Shown here: positions 19,789 to 29,090 of the stretch, piece after piece | How positions within the stretch are numbered: the stretch's first letter is position 1 | Layout: each line of letters opens with the position of its first letter | Program-made: the position numbers and the translations under genes | The notes under the pieces: model-generated | The model's input: only the letters and a program-made list of their open reading frames with translations | What the model was told of the DNA's origin: nothing | The model's database searches: none | NCBI GenBank assembly: GCA_038147395.1 | Contig: JAYQTM010000001.1 | Coordinates: 1,240,001 to 1,304,000 of the forward strand | Direction of reading: 5' to 3' | Source of the DNA: Eutrophovita brisbanensis | Lineage (GTDB): Bacteria; Pseudomonadota; Gammaproteobacteria; Burkholderiales; Eutrophovitaceae | DNA length: 64,000 bases

Positions 19789-22362
19789 TTATTCGAATAT
19801 CAGATCACCACTTTTAACGGTCAATCTCACAACATCCCCGTCTGATACCTGCCCCTCTAAAATACGCTTAGATAAGGGATTTTCAACGAATGTTTGTATC
19901 GCCCGCTTCAATGGTCGAGCACCATACACGGGATCGAAGCCAACAACGGATAACTGCTCCAAGACCGAGTCATCGTATTCAAGCGTCATATTCGCGAGCC
20001 TCAACCTGTCTCCTAGTCGGCGCAGCTGAATTTCCAAGATAGACTTGATGTGCTCCTGCCCAAGTGCGTGAAACACGATTGCATCATCAATTCGGTTAAT
20101 AAACTCTGGCTTCAGCACTTTTTTGACCTGCTCCATGACAGCCAGTTTGACTTCTTGATAATCAGCGCCCTCCATCGATTGAATCGTTTGCGAACCAATG
20201 TTAGACGTCATCACAATGACGGTATTTTTAAAGTCAACAGTACGCCCTTGACCATCAGTCATTCGACCGTCGTCGAGGACTTGTAGCAGCACATTAAACA
20301 CGTCAGGGTGCGCCTTCTCAATTTCATCCAACAAAATCACCGCGTACGGCTTTCTCCTGACAGCCTCAGTCAGATACCCACCTTCCTCGAACCCGACATA
20401 CCCTGGAGGCGCTCCAATTAACCGAGACACCGAATGCTTTTCCATAAATTCAGACATGTCTATTCGCACGATTTGCTCATCCGAATCAAATAGAAATTCC
20501 GCCAGCGCCTTACACAATTCTGTCTTTCCCACACCAGTAGGGCCCAGAAAGAGAAACGAGCCGTACGGTTTGCTGGGATCTGACAAACCCGCTCGGGAGC
20601 GCCTCACCGCATCTGAGACAAGGCTGATGGCCTCATCCTGACCAATCACCCGATGGTGCAGATAGTTTTCCATCTGCAACAATTTTTGCCGCTCCCCTTG
20701 CATCATTTTTGACACAGGAATACCCGTGGATCGTGAAACCACCTCAGCAATCTCATCAGCACCAACCTGCGTTTTCAGCAAACGAAACTTAGACGAATCC
20801 TTGGGACCTTCACTGACATCTTGAGACAAGCGAGCCTCAAGCTCCGGTAGCTTACCGTACTGCAACTCTGACACACGCGTCCAATCACCGTTTCGTTTTG
20901 CCGCTTCGATGTCCAACCTGACTTGATCAATCTCCTCTTTTGCAGACTGCACACCTTGAACAAGTGACTTCTCCGATTTCCAAACCTCATTCAGATCAGC
21001 GTACGCCTTCTCCTGCTGCTCAATTTCGGACTCAATCATACTCAGGCGCTTGATTGATCCCTCATCACTTTCACGCTTCACTGCCTCTTTTTCGATTTTT
21101 AACTGTATGAGTCGACGGTCGATTTTGTCCATCGCCTCGGGCTTTGAGTCGAGCTCCATCTTAATTTTCGCTGCTGCCTCGTCGATCAGATCAATCGCCT
21201 TATCGGGAAGAAAGCGATCCGAGATATATCGTTGCGACAACTCTGCAGCAGCCACGATCGCGGGATCGGTGATGTCGACGCCATGATGAATCTCATATCG
21301 CTCTTGAAGCCCTCGCAGAATGGCTATCGTACTCTCCAAAGAAGGCTCCTCGACTAACACTTTCTGAAAACGTCGCTCTAGCGCAGAGTCTTTCTCAATG
21401 TATTTTCGATACTCATCCAATGTGGTCGCTCCGATGCAGTGGAGCTCGCCGCGCGCCAAAGCCGGCTTCAACATGTTTCCAGCGTCTAACGCGCCGTCCG
21501 CTTTCCCAGCACCCACCATCGTATGAATTTCATCGATGAATAAAATCGTTCCGTCCTCGTCTCGACTCAATGCCTTTAAGACTGATTTGAGTCGCTCCTC
21601 GAAGTCACCCCGATACTTGGCTCCAGCAAGCAGCGCCGCGATATCCAATGAAAGCAGCCGTTTGCCCTTCAGGTTATCTGGAACCTCTTCGTTGATAATT
21701 CGTTGCGCTAAACCCTCGACAATTGCCGTCTTTCCAACCCCTGGCTCACCAATTAACACCGGATTATTTTTGGTGCGTCGTTGAAGAATTTGAATTGCCC
21801 GCCTGATTTCATCATCTCGCCCAATTACCGGATCCAACTTGCCGATGCGTGCGCGCTCTGTGACATCAATGGTGTAGCGCTCCAAAGCTTGACGGTGACT
21901 CTCCGCATCGGGGCTGTCATTACGTTCGCCTCCACGCACCTTCTCGATCACATCGTTTAGCTTTTTCTCGTTGACACCCTGATTCTTTAAGAACTTAGTC
22001 GCCGGGCAATCCTCACTAAATAGTGCGGGTAAAAACAACTCAGTCGACACGTATTGGTCGCCTCGATCCTTAGAGAGCTTTTCAGTCGCAGCAAGAATCC
22101 TTTGCGTCATTCTGGATAAGGTCAACTCGCCCTGAGTACCCAATCGTGGAAAATCCTTTTCGGCAGTCTCAAGATCACCCTTGAGACGATCTATTGATAC
22201 CCCCAACTGTCTCAAGATTGATGCGCTCAAGTCATCCTCAGCTTGTAACATCGCAAGCAAAATGTGTTCGGGCTCGAGACTCGGATGATTATTCTGACTG
22301 GCCCGACTCTGAGCAACGGACAACGCCTCTTGAAAGCGAGTTGTATATTTATCTAGTCTCAT
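19789..22362 (-). CDS. clpB: ATP-dependent disaggregase ClpB
   Basis: Hexameric AAA+ chaperone that threads aggregated proteins and hands them to DnaK. It has a Clp N-domain (about 1-145), first AAA domain with Walker A GEPGVGKT near residue 200 and GAKYRGDFEERL, a coiled-coil M-domain (about 400-520, KRESDEGSIKRL onward), and second AAA domain with GPTGVGKTELCKAL near 600. It has 857 residues, equal to E. coli ClpB. The open frame starts at 22446, but MRLDKYTTRFQEALS at 22362 is the family N-terminus and has AGGTG six bases before it. A heat-shock-type promoter lies upstream. Confidence 0.97.
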   Translation of the reverse strand: MRLDKYTTRFQEALSVAQSRASQNNHPSLEPEHILLAMLQAEDDLSASILRQLGVSIDRLKGDLETAEKDFPRLGTQGELTLSRMTQRILAATEKLSKDRGDQYVSTELFLPALFSEDCPATKFLKNQGVNEKKLNDVIEKVRGGERNDSPDAESHRQALERYTIDVTERARIGKLDPVIGRDDEIRRAIQILQRRTKNNPVLIGEPGVGKTAIVEGLAQRIINEEVPDNLKGKRLLSLDIAALLAGAKYRGDFEERLKSVLKALSRDEDGTILFIDEIHTMVGAGKADGALDAGNMLKPALARGELHCIGATTLDEYRKYIEKDSALERRFQKVLVEEPSLESTIAILRGLQERYEIHHGVDITDPAIVAAAELSQRYISDRFLPDKAIDLIDEAAAKIKMELDSKPEAMDKIDRRLIQLKIEKEAVKRESDEGSIKRLSMIESEIEQQEKAYADLNEVWKSEKSLVQGVQSAKEEIDQVRLDIEAAKRNGDWTRVSELQYGKLPELEARLSQDVSEGPKDSSKFRLLKTQVGADEIAEVVSRSTGIPVSKMMQGERQKLLQMENYLHHRVIGQDEAISLVSDAVRRSRAGLSDPSKPYGSFLFLGPTGVGKTELCKALAEFLFDSDEQIVRIDMSEFMEKHSVSRLIGAPPGYVGFEEGGYLTEAVRRKPYAVILLDEIEKAHPDVFNVLLQVLDDGRMTDGQGRTVDFKNTVIVMTSNIGSQTIQSMEGADYQEVKLAVMEQVKKVLKPEFINRIDDAIVFHALGQEHIKSILEIQLRRLGDRLRLANMTLEYDDSVLEQLSVVGFDPVYGARPLKRAIQTFVENPLSKRILEGQVSDGDVVRLTVKSGDLIFE

Positions 22363-22399
22363 CACATCACCTAAACGTTGTGGTTTGTCGTTACAAGAT

Positions 22400-22428
22400 A
22401 GATTGGGTCGATTCGTAAAAAATTCAAG
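22400..22428 (-). promoter_or_regulatory. Sigma32 (RpoH)-like heat-shock promoter of clpB
   Basis: On the minus strand CTTGAA (22423-22428), 15 bases, then CCCAATCT (22400-22407). This resembles the RpoH consensus CTTGAAA-N(11-15)-CCCCATnT. It lies about 38 bases before the clpB ATG, which is a heat-shock gene in proteobacteria. Confidence 0.72.
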
Positions 22429-22476
22429 AGCGGTAAAACCCGCCATAATGATGGCGACACAAACAAGTTTAAAGAG

Positions 22477-23078
22477 ATGACCATGAGATCAATATTGGTG
22501 CCCGTCACTTTGTTTCTCGCATTCAGTCCGCTCACCGGATTAAGTCAGGGACATGAGGAGCTGAGCGAGCTCGAGTTAAGAGTTCAAGAAACTGCCCAAT
22601 CGTTTGTTAAAACGCTTGGTAGCACACTAAAGTCAACAATAAAAACAAATGGACACGAGGCGGCCATCGAAGTGTGTAAAACTGTCGCACCCAATCTTGC
22701 GAATCAAATCTCCAGAGAAACGGGATGGCGAGTGACACGGGTCAGCCTCAAAACCAGAAACCCCTACTTGGCACGCCGGACAACTGGGAACGAGCTTGGC
22801 TAACTGAAATTGCGAACAATCCGAGACCAAAAAACGAGCAACTCATGACCATGGCACTTGATCAAAGCGAACACCTTACGACTTTGAGATTCATGAAGGC
22901 CTTACCGACAGGCGAACTGTGCCTAACATGTCATGGAAAACCCAACGATATTCCGACCAATGTCGCTTCAAAACTCCGCAAAGAATACCCAAATGACAGA
23001 GCAACTGGATACTCATTAGGCGAAATTCGAGGAGCGATTTCAATCACGGCAACGATAAGTCACGAAGCGAAGCACTGA
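22477..23078 (+). pseudogene. DUF3365-like periplasmic c-type heme protein, frameshifted
   Basis: Two overlapping frames together make one DUF3365-type (Tll0287-like) protein of about 200 residues. Frame 1 (22477-22803) supplies a signal peptide (MRSILVPVTLFLAFSPLTG) and the domain start through RVTRVSLKTRNP. Frame 2 then continues as LLGTPDNWERAWLTEIANN and ends at 23078, with a heme motif CLTCH about 50 residues from its end. The switch falls at a run of four C (22761-22764); one extra C would restore a single frame. This is either true decay or a homopolymer sequencing error. The gene ends 10 bases before nadC, so the pair is probably cotranscribed. Confidence 0.8.
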
Positions 23079-23088
23079 GGTAATCGTG

Positions 23089-23937
23089 ATGCATGATGAT
23101 CATTTCCGAAATATACAAATCGCTATCGACGAGACGGTTGAGCGCGCATTGGAAGAAGATGTGAATGGGCATGATCTCACAGCGGAACTTGTGCCCAAAG
23201 AGAGCTCCTGCAGTGGTTCAATCGTTTCGAAATCGTCGGGTGTTCTATGTGGCGTTGATTGGGTTGAGACAACCTTTAAAAAACTAGACTCAAGAATTAC
23301 GATCAACTGGTTCCATCAGGATGGCGATCTGGTGCAATCGGGAGATACTGTTTGCAATTTAGGGGGACCTTCTCGAGGCATCTTGACCGGAGAGCGCACC
23401 GCACTAAACTTCCTTCAAACTCTCTCTGCTATTGCCACAAAAACGAGAAGCTACGTCGATGCAGTACAACACACCCGCGCGCAAATACTCGACACAAGAA
23501 AAACCATCCCCGGACTCCGGCTGCCGTTCAAATATGCGGTCAAGATTGGGGGCGGCACAAACCATCGAATGGGGCTATACGACGGCATCCTTATCAAGGA
23601 AAATCACATCGCAGCAGCAGGTGGAATCTCGCAAGCATTAACGGCAGCAAAAATGGTCGATCAAGACGTACCCATTCAAGTTGAAGTCGAAAACCTGCCT
23701 CAACTCAAAGAGGCCATAGAGGCTGGATGCAAACTGATCCTTCTTGACAACATGGATACTGAGCAACTGACACAAGCCGTCAACTTAACGAACAATCGAG
23801 CACAGCTAGAGGCATCTGGTGGCATCACCATGGAATCAGTCGTTGCTGTTGCGGAAACGGGTGTCGATCGCATCTCTATCGGTTCATTAACAAAAGATAT
23901 CGATGCCATGGATCTATCGTTACGACTGAAAATGTAA
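23089..23937 (+). CDS. nadC: Nicotinate-nucleotide pyrophosphorylase (carboxylating)
   Basis: Converts quinolinate and PRPP to nicotinate mononucleotide in de novo NAD synthesis. Hallmarks are the N-terminal EDVNGHDLTAELVP, GERTALNFLQTLSAIAT, DTRKTIPGLRLPFKYAV with GGGTNHRMGLYDGILIKENH, and the C-terminal ASGGI phosphate site. It has 282 residues. I use the ATG at 23089, eight bases after GAGG; a GTG three bases earlier is also possible. It lies directly after the frameshifted heme-protein gene and before a methyltransferase. nadA and nadB are not in the window. Confidence 0.97.
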   Translation: MHDDHFRNIQIAIDETVERALEEDVNGHDLTAELVPKESSCSGSIVSKSSGVLCGVDWVETTFKKLDSRITINWFHQDGDLVQSGDTVCNLGGPSRGILTGERTALNFLQTLSAIATKTRSYVDAVQHTRAQILDTRKTIPGLRLPFKYAVKIGGGTNHRMGLYDGILIKENHIAAAGGISQALTAAKMVDQDVPIQVEVENLPQLKEAIEAGCKLILLDNMDTEQLTQAVNLTNNRAQLEASGGITMESVVAVAETGVDRISIGSLTKDIDAMDLSLRLKM

Positions 23938-23939
23938 CT

Positions 23940-24536
23940 ATGAAAACGATATACAGACATCTAGATCTTGGCTGTGGAGATGCGCCCCGAAATCCGTTTG
24001 AAGCCACCGAGCTTTATGGTGTTGATGTGTATCTAGGAGCGATTAAACCAAGCAAATATTTCAAACAATGTAACTTCGTATTACAGCCTATTCCGTTTGA
24101 AGATTCATTTTTCGACTATGTGTCAGCCTTTGATGTACTGGAACACATTCCTCGAGTCGCTATCGATAAACCTGCAGATGCCATCACTCACCCATTCATC
24201 GATCTCATGAGTGAAGTGCATAGAGTACTTAAACCTGGAGGCATCTTCTATGCCTCGACCCCAGCTTTTCCATCCCCAGAAGCGTTTCAGGACCCTACTC
24301 ACGTCAACGTCATCACCGAAGGCACACACGAATATTTTTGCGGTCCTGACGCATACGCCAAACGATATGGATTTAAAGGTGAGTATCGAGTGCTTGAGGC
24401 GCAGTGGCTTTACGCGACTTACGCACAAAGTGCGAAAAGACCTCTAGTCAACCGAATCAAAAACTTTCACAAACGATGGATTAAAAAATCGATCTCACAC
24501 TTCGTGTGGCAACTCCAAGCAATTAAAGAAATCTGA
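23940..24536 (+). CDS. Class I SAM-dependent methyltransferase
   Basis: A 198-residue protein with a Rossmann-like SAM domain. Motif I is LDLGCGDAPRNPF (residues about 9-21) and the acidic residue of motif II is in YGVDVY. YVSAFDVLEHIPR follows, then the post-motif VHRVLKPGGIFYASTP. The C-terminus is short and basic (KRWIKKSISHF). It starts two bases after nadC and is convergent with the next methyltransferase gene. The substrate is not recognisable; the pattern resembles small-molecule or glycan-modifying methyltransferases rather than RNA enzymes. Confidence 0.88.
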   Translation: MKTIYRHLDLGCGDAPRNPFEATELYGVDVYLGAIKPSKYFKQCNFVLQPIPFEDSFFDYVSAFDVLEHIPRVAIDKPADAITHPFIDLMSEVHRVLKPGGIFYASTPAFPSPEAFQDPTHVNVITEGTHEYFCGPDAYAKRYGFKGEYRVLEAQWLYATYAQSAKRPLVNRIKNFHKRWIKKSISHFVWQLQAIKEI

Positions 24537-24559
24537 TCAAACTGCGGCTGAGGGCTCGC

Positions 24560-25177
24560 CTATTTTTTCCTAGCGACAACTGATATCAAAGATGCCATCC
24601 CTTGATGTTTTGGGCCCTCGTCTAACACAGACTCATATTCTTCAATTAGCTCCATCTGCCAGTCACGCAAAAGATCCTGAAGTAAAGGCACACTGTACAG
24701 GTTCTCGCGCTTACCAGGCCCGCCAGATTGGTAGCTCAATTGATCCAGCCCATATCCTTGCAACACGAGACGCCCACCCTTTTTTAGAGTCCTCTCAATA
24801 TTGGAAAATAGCGCTTTCCGCTCGCTCGGATCTGAAAATTGAATAAAAATACACACAACACAGTCATATGTATCTTGAGGATAATTCCACGATAATGCGT
24901 CAGCAAGTACGAAATCAAGTGTAACCTGACGAGCTCGAGCGAGACTCTTGGCCTTACGTTGAGCCACAGATGAGATATCAAGAGAAGTGACATCGCAACC
25001 ACATTCGGCCAACCACACGCCATTTCGCGCCTCACCGTCTGCAACTGCCAAAACTTTTGCCTCACGACCAAACAAAGAGCGCTGAGACTTTAAAAATTCG
25101 TTTGGCTTGACTCCAAAAATATACTCTTTGTTCTCAAAACGCTCATCCCAAAATCGTGCAGCATCTGATTCGCTCAT
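24560..25177 (-). CDS. Class I SAM-dependent methyltransferase (TehB/thiol methyltransferase-like)
   Basis: About 205 residues. The N-terminus ARFWDERFENKEYIFGVKPN is typical of a group related to TehB and thiopurine methyltransferases. Motif I is VLAVADGEARNGVWLAECG with Ala-Asp in place of the usual G-x-G start, followed by VTSLDIS and LKKGGRLVLQGY. It starts 12 bases after the thrC stop, so it is probably the last gene of the alaC-hom-thrC operon. An in-frame GTG lies at 25189; the ATG at 25177 is preferred. The substrate is unknown. Confidence 0.85.
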   Translation of the reverse strand: MSESDAARFWDERFENKEYIFGVKPNEFLKSQRSLFGREAKVLAVADGEARNGVWLAECGCDVTSLDISSVAQRKAKSLARARQVTLDFVLADALSWNYPQDTYDCVVCIFIQFSDPSERKALFSNIERTLKKGGRLVLQGYGLDQLSYQSGGPGKRENLYSVPLLQDLLRDWQMELIEEYESVLDEGPKHQGMASLISVVARKK

Positions 25178-25189
25178 ATGGCTCGGCAC

Positions 25190-26311
25190 TCACATATTGG
25201 ATGAGATAATCTTTGCGATTTCGTCGCGTTTCGCGTCAACTAGAAGTGGTTTCGTGCTTTGCGCAATCGCTGTATCGGGATCTTTCAATCCGTGTCCCGT
25301 TAGCGTACACACAATCGTACTTCCTTTATCAAACAGTCCCTTCTGAATGTCTTTCATTAGGCCAGCAATCGTGATGGCGGAGGCCGGCTCACAGAACACA
25401 CCCTCTGTTTCAGCGAGCAGCTTTTGTGCACTCAAAATCTCCTCATCCGAGCATTCTTCAAACCAACCACCCGACTCTTTCTGAGCAGCCCAAGCTAGCT
25501 TCCATGAAACGGGGTGTCCTATGCGAATCGCAGTCGCAACGGTCTCAGGTGCATCAACCATCTCTCCTCGTAGAAATGGAGCTGCGCCCGAAGCCTGGTA
25601 ACCCACCAATTTTGGTCGTCGCGTGCTTAATTGCTCTGCTCTCAAAGAGCAATCCCCATGACAGTGATTACAGCTACCGCAATCAGACATTGCAGCCTCA
25701 CTGTAACCGATCCAATGTGCAGAAATATTTCCAGCATTTCCCACGGGTAAGACATGATAATCGGGCGCGTCGCCTAGCGATTCAATCACTTCAAATGCAA
25801 TGGTTTTTTGCCCCTGCAATCGAAATGGATTAATTGAGTTCACCAAATTAACCGGCATCGTCTCAGAGAGCTCCTGAACCAACCTCATACCGTCATCAAA
25901 ATTACCTTTGATTTGTATGACGGTCGCCCCATGCATCATGGCTTGAGATAATTTTCCCAGCGCAATTTTTCCTTCGGGAATTAACACAAAACTCTTGATG
26001 CCAGCACGAGCGGCATAAGCCGCAGCCGCTGCCGATGTGTTACCCGTCGATGCACAAATAATCGCCTTAGCCCCAGACTCGACAGCCTTTGTCACTGCCA
26101 TTGTCATGCCTCGATCTTTAAAAGAGCCCGTCGGATTCAAACCTTCGAATTTACAAAAAATTCTCTGACTCCATCCCAAACGATTTGGTAAATTTTTGAG
26201 TTCTATTAAAGGCGTATCGCCCTCGTTCAAAGTGATGACGGGGGTCGCATCACTCACAGGTAATCGTGTGCGATATTTATTGATGAGACCGGTGTAATGA
26301 TTTACTGGCAT
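25190..26311 (-). CDS. thrC: Threonine synthase with a Cys/His-rich insert
   Basis: PLP enzyme that converts O-phosphohomoserine to threonine. The PLP Lys is K65 in NPTGSFKDRGMT, the phosphate-binding loop is VLPVGNAGN (about 188-195), and ASTGNTSAAAAAYA is the substrate loop. Of 373 residues, the segment at about 207-232 departs from the short linker usual here: C211-x2-C214-x2-C217-x3-C221 with H216 and H218, then Arg-rich sequence before VGYQASGAAPF. Four Cys and two His in eleven residues could bind zinc or a cluster. It lies 33 bases after hom, a threonine pathway operon. Confidence 0.95.
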   Translation of the reverse strand: MPVNHYTGLINKYRTRLPVSDATPVITLNEGDTPLIELKNLPNRLGWSQRIFCKFEGLNPTGSFKDRGMTMAVTKAVESGAKAIICASTGNTSAAAAAYAARAGIKSFVLIPEGKIALGKLSQAMMHGATVIQIKGNFDDGMRLVQELSETMPVNLVNSINPFRLQGQKTIAFEVIESLGDAPDYHVLPVGNAGNISAHWIGYSEAAMSDCGSCNHCHGDCSLRAEQLSTRRPKLVGYQASGAAPFLRGEMVDAPETVATAIRIGHPVSWKLAWAAQKESGGWFEECSDEEILSAQKLLAETEGVFCEPASAITIAGLMKDIQKGLFDKGSTIVCTLTGHGLKDPDTAIAQSTKPLLVDAKRDEIAKIISSNM

Positions 26312-26344
26312 AAATAATCTCGACTCGTGTTTGCGTTAAGTGAT

Positions 26345-27652
26345 TTAAATATTTTCAACCCTAAGCCGAGTTGGCGAACCAAAAATTGTCTCCAATTCAG
26401 CAATCTTGCCTAAAGATAGATCAATGGCTTGCTCGTCACACTCGTGCGTCAAGATAATAATATCGACAGCATTCGATCCAACATCTGGTTCTCTTTGCCT
26501 CATTGCCTCAACCGAAATGTCGTATTCCGCAAGTATCGTTGCGATTTGAGCCAATACGCCTGGCGTGTCTGACACGTTCAGTCTGAGATAGTACGAAGAT
26601 CTCACAGAGCCCATCGGAAGCACTGGAAAGTCGCTGAGCTCACTCACCTGGAAACCATAGTGAGGTCGTTCACATTCAGTATTGCCTTGAATGTCTCGTA
26701 TGACATCGATTAAATCCGCGATCACGGCAGACGCAGTTGGCTCCGCCCCAGCACCGGCACCATAGTAAAGCGTTGGACCGACTGCATTACCGTGGACTAA
26801 CACAGCGTTCATGGCGCCATTTACACTCGCAATGACGCTGTCCTCGGGAACGAGCGTCGGATGGACTCTCAACTCAAAACCATCTTCTCGCCGCCGGGTG
26901 ATCGCGAGCAATTTAACGCGGTAACCGAATTCCTCGGCCGCCTCAATATCGACATCGGTCAAGTGGGTGATGCCCTCGCAAAAAACCTTTTGTGGTTGAA
27001 TTTTAATGCCGAAAGCGAGTGAGGCAATGATGGCAAGTTTTTGACCAGCATCAATCCCCTCAACATCGAACGTCGGGTCCGCCTCCGCATACCCGAGACT
27101 CTGAGCCTCTTTTAATGATTCATCGAACGATGTACCTTTATCTCGCATCTGCGAAAGAATAAAGTTGGTTGTCCCGTTGACAATTCCCGCGACCATTTCA
27201 ATCCGATTGGCTGTCAAACCTTCTCGTAATGCTTTGATGATCGGGATTCCCCCAGCGACAGCAGCCTCAAAAGCAACAATCGATTTTTTTTCCTGCGCCA
27301 GAGCAAATAAGTCATTTCCAAACTCAGCAATCAATGCTTTGTTCGCAGTAATAACGGGTTTTTTTGCTTGAATCGCTGCTTCAATGATCGCTTTCGCGTC
27401 AGTCGTCCCACCAATCAACTCGAGTACGACATCCACGTTTGCGTCATTCACCACATCAATCGGGTCAGCATGTACAACAACGTCTGGGCCTAAAAATGTC
27501 TTTGCCTTATTGAGGTCACGTGCGCTCGCTGCAACAACAGTTGGCTGGCTACCCAACCTCCGGGCAATCTCATCAGCATTTCGCTTAAGAACAGTAACGA
27601 CACCTCGACCCACAGTTCCCACGCCAACGAGACCTAAATTCACTCGATTCAT
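26345..27652 (-). CDS. hom: Homoserine dehydrogenase
   Basis: Reduces aspartate semialdehyde to homoserine with NAD(P)H. The N-terminal Rossmann motif GLVGVGTVGRGVV is at residues 7-19. The catalytic domain includes VAGIVNGTTNFILSQM and GYAEADPTFDVEGIDAGQK, with the catalytic Lys in AGQKLAI. The C-terminal ACT domain (about 350-430, SYYLRLNVSDTPGVLAQIA) is expected to bind threonine for feedback control. Its 435 residues match the monofunctional family. It sits between alaC and thrC. Confidence 0.97.
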   Translation of the reverse strand: MNRVNLGLVGVGTVGRGVVTVLKRNADEIARRLGSQPTVVAASARDLNKAKTFLGPDVVVHADPIDVVNDANVDVVLELIGGTTDAKAIIEAAIQAKKPVITANKALIAEFGNDLFALAQEKKSIVAFEAAVAGGIPIIKALREGLTANRIEMVAGIVNGTTNFILSQMRDKGTSFDESLKEAQSLGYAEADPTFDVEGIDAGQKLAIIASLAFGIKIQPQKVFCEGITHLTDVDIEAAEEFGYRVKLLAITRRREDGFELRVHPTLVPEDSVIASVNGAMNAVLVHGNAVGPTLYYGAGAGAEPTASAVIADLIDVIRDIQGNTECERPHYGFQVSELSDFPVLPMGSVRSSYYLRLNVSDTPGVLAQIATILAEYDISVEAMRQREPDVGSNAVDIIILTHECDEQAIDLSLGKIAELETIFGSPTRLRVENI

Positions 27653-27721
27653 TCATCTATCCCAGTTTGAAAACTCACGCCAATTATGATGGTCAGCTCA
27701 GCAGCAGGAGCGATGCATCGA

Positions 27722-28936
27722 TCACCCTGGCTGTCTCTTTTCTGAGGAGCCAATCAGGCCATCCTTGCGGAACATGTCCTTAATACCTCTGACTGCTTGT
27801 CGGATACGCTCCTCGTTCTCAATTAGCGCCAAACGCACATGATCATCGCCATACTCTCCAAAACCGATCCCAGGGGCTGCAGCTAGCTTCGCTTCAGTTA
27901 ATAGTTTTTTGGAAAATTCTAGTGATCCAAGATTCGCGTAAGCCTCTGGAATTTTTGCCCAGATATACATTGCTGCCTTAGGCGTCGACACATTCCAACC
28001 AGCCTCATGCAATCCCTTCACCATCACATTTCGGCGACGTTCATAATTTTGCCGTATCTCCTCAACGCAATCCTGAGGGCCCTCCAATGCCACGATCGAT
28101 GCGACTTGCAACGGAGTAAACGTACCGTAATCGTGATAACTCTTGATTCGCCCAAGAGCGGCGACCAGGTCCGGATTCCCTACCATGTAACCAATGCGCC
28201 AACCTGCCATGTTGTAGCTCTTGGACATCGTAAAAAACTCTACAGCGATGTCCTTAGCTCCTGGCACTTGCATGATCGAAGGTGCCTGGTAACCGTCAAA
28301 AACAATATCGGCATAGGCTAAATCGTGTACTACATAAATCCCGTGCTCTCTGGCAATTTCCAGCAGTCTTTCAAAAAATGTTATGTCGACACACTGTGTC
28401 GTCGGATTCCCTGGAAAGTTGACGATGATCATCTTCGGCTTTGGGAAGGACTCTTTAAGGGCTCGCTCGAGCTCTTCAAAAAAGTCGACATCTGACGTGT
28501 TTCTCACGTGCCTGATATCAGCACCCGCAATGACCGGGCCATAAATATGGATTGGATAGCTCGGGTTCGGCACAAGCACGATATCCCCTCGATCCAACGT
28601 CGCGAGCGCGAGATGGGCAATCCCCTCCTTCGACCCAATCGTAACAATCGCCTCAGACTCAGGATCAATATCTACTGAGTAGCGGTCCTGATACCAATTG
28701 GATATCGCCTTACGCAATCTGGGAATTCCCTTGGAGATGGAGTAACCGTGATTTGCTGGCCGTCTTGCTGCTTCGACGAGTTTTTCAACAATGTGGGGTG
28801 GTGTGGGGCCGTCTGGATTCCCCATCGACAAATCAATAATGTCCTCTCCGCGGCGTCTCGCCGCCATTTTCAGCTCTCCAGTGATGTTGAACACATACTG
28901 GGGGAGTCGATTAATTCGAGAAAACTCTGCGGACAT
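27722..28936 (-). CDS. alaC: Alanine transaminase / class I-II aminotransferase
   Basis: A 404-residue fold-type I PLP aminotransferase of the AlaC group. The signature region is LSMGNPDGPTPPHIVEKL, and the PLP Lys is in FFTMSKSYNMAGWRIGY (about residue 242). The phosphate and pyridine contacts are PNPSYPIHIYG and FPGNPTTQ. In betaproteobacteria and many gammaproteobacteria this gene precedes hom and thrC, as here. It likely makes alanine from pyruvate and glutamate. Specificity for another keto acid cannot be excluded. Confidence 0.88.
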   Translation of the reverse strand: MSAEFSRINRLPQYVFNITGELKMAARRRGEDIIDLSMGNPDGPTPPHIVEKLVEAARRPANHGYSISKGIPRLRKAISNWYQDRYSVDIDPESEAIVTIGSKEGIAHLALATLDRGDIVLVPNPSYPIHIYGPVIAGADIRHVRNTSDVDFFEELERALKESFPKPKMIIVNFPGNPTTQCVDITFFERLLEIAREHGIYVVHDLAYADIVFDGYQAPSIMQVPGAKDIAVEFFTMSKSYNMAGWRIGYMVGNPDLVAALGRIKSYHDYGTFTPLQVASIVALEGPQDCVEEIRQNYERRRNVMVKGLHEAGWNVSTPKAAMYIWAKIPEAYANLGSLEFSKKLLTEAKLAAAPGIGFGEYGDDHVRLALIENEERIRQAVRGIKDMFRKDGLIGSSEKRQPG

Positions 28937-29090
28937 AACTTAAGATGATTGAGGTTATCATTCGGGCCACGAGTTACAGTGAATCCGTCGGCCTGTCAAA
29001 GCGGCGTAGTTTAACTGATATGCCGTATTGCAGCAAAGTTTATAAATTGAATACAGCACTAACTAGAGTCATAAAAAGATCTATTGAATT

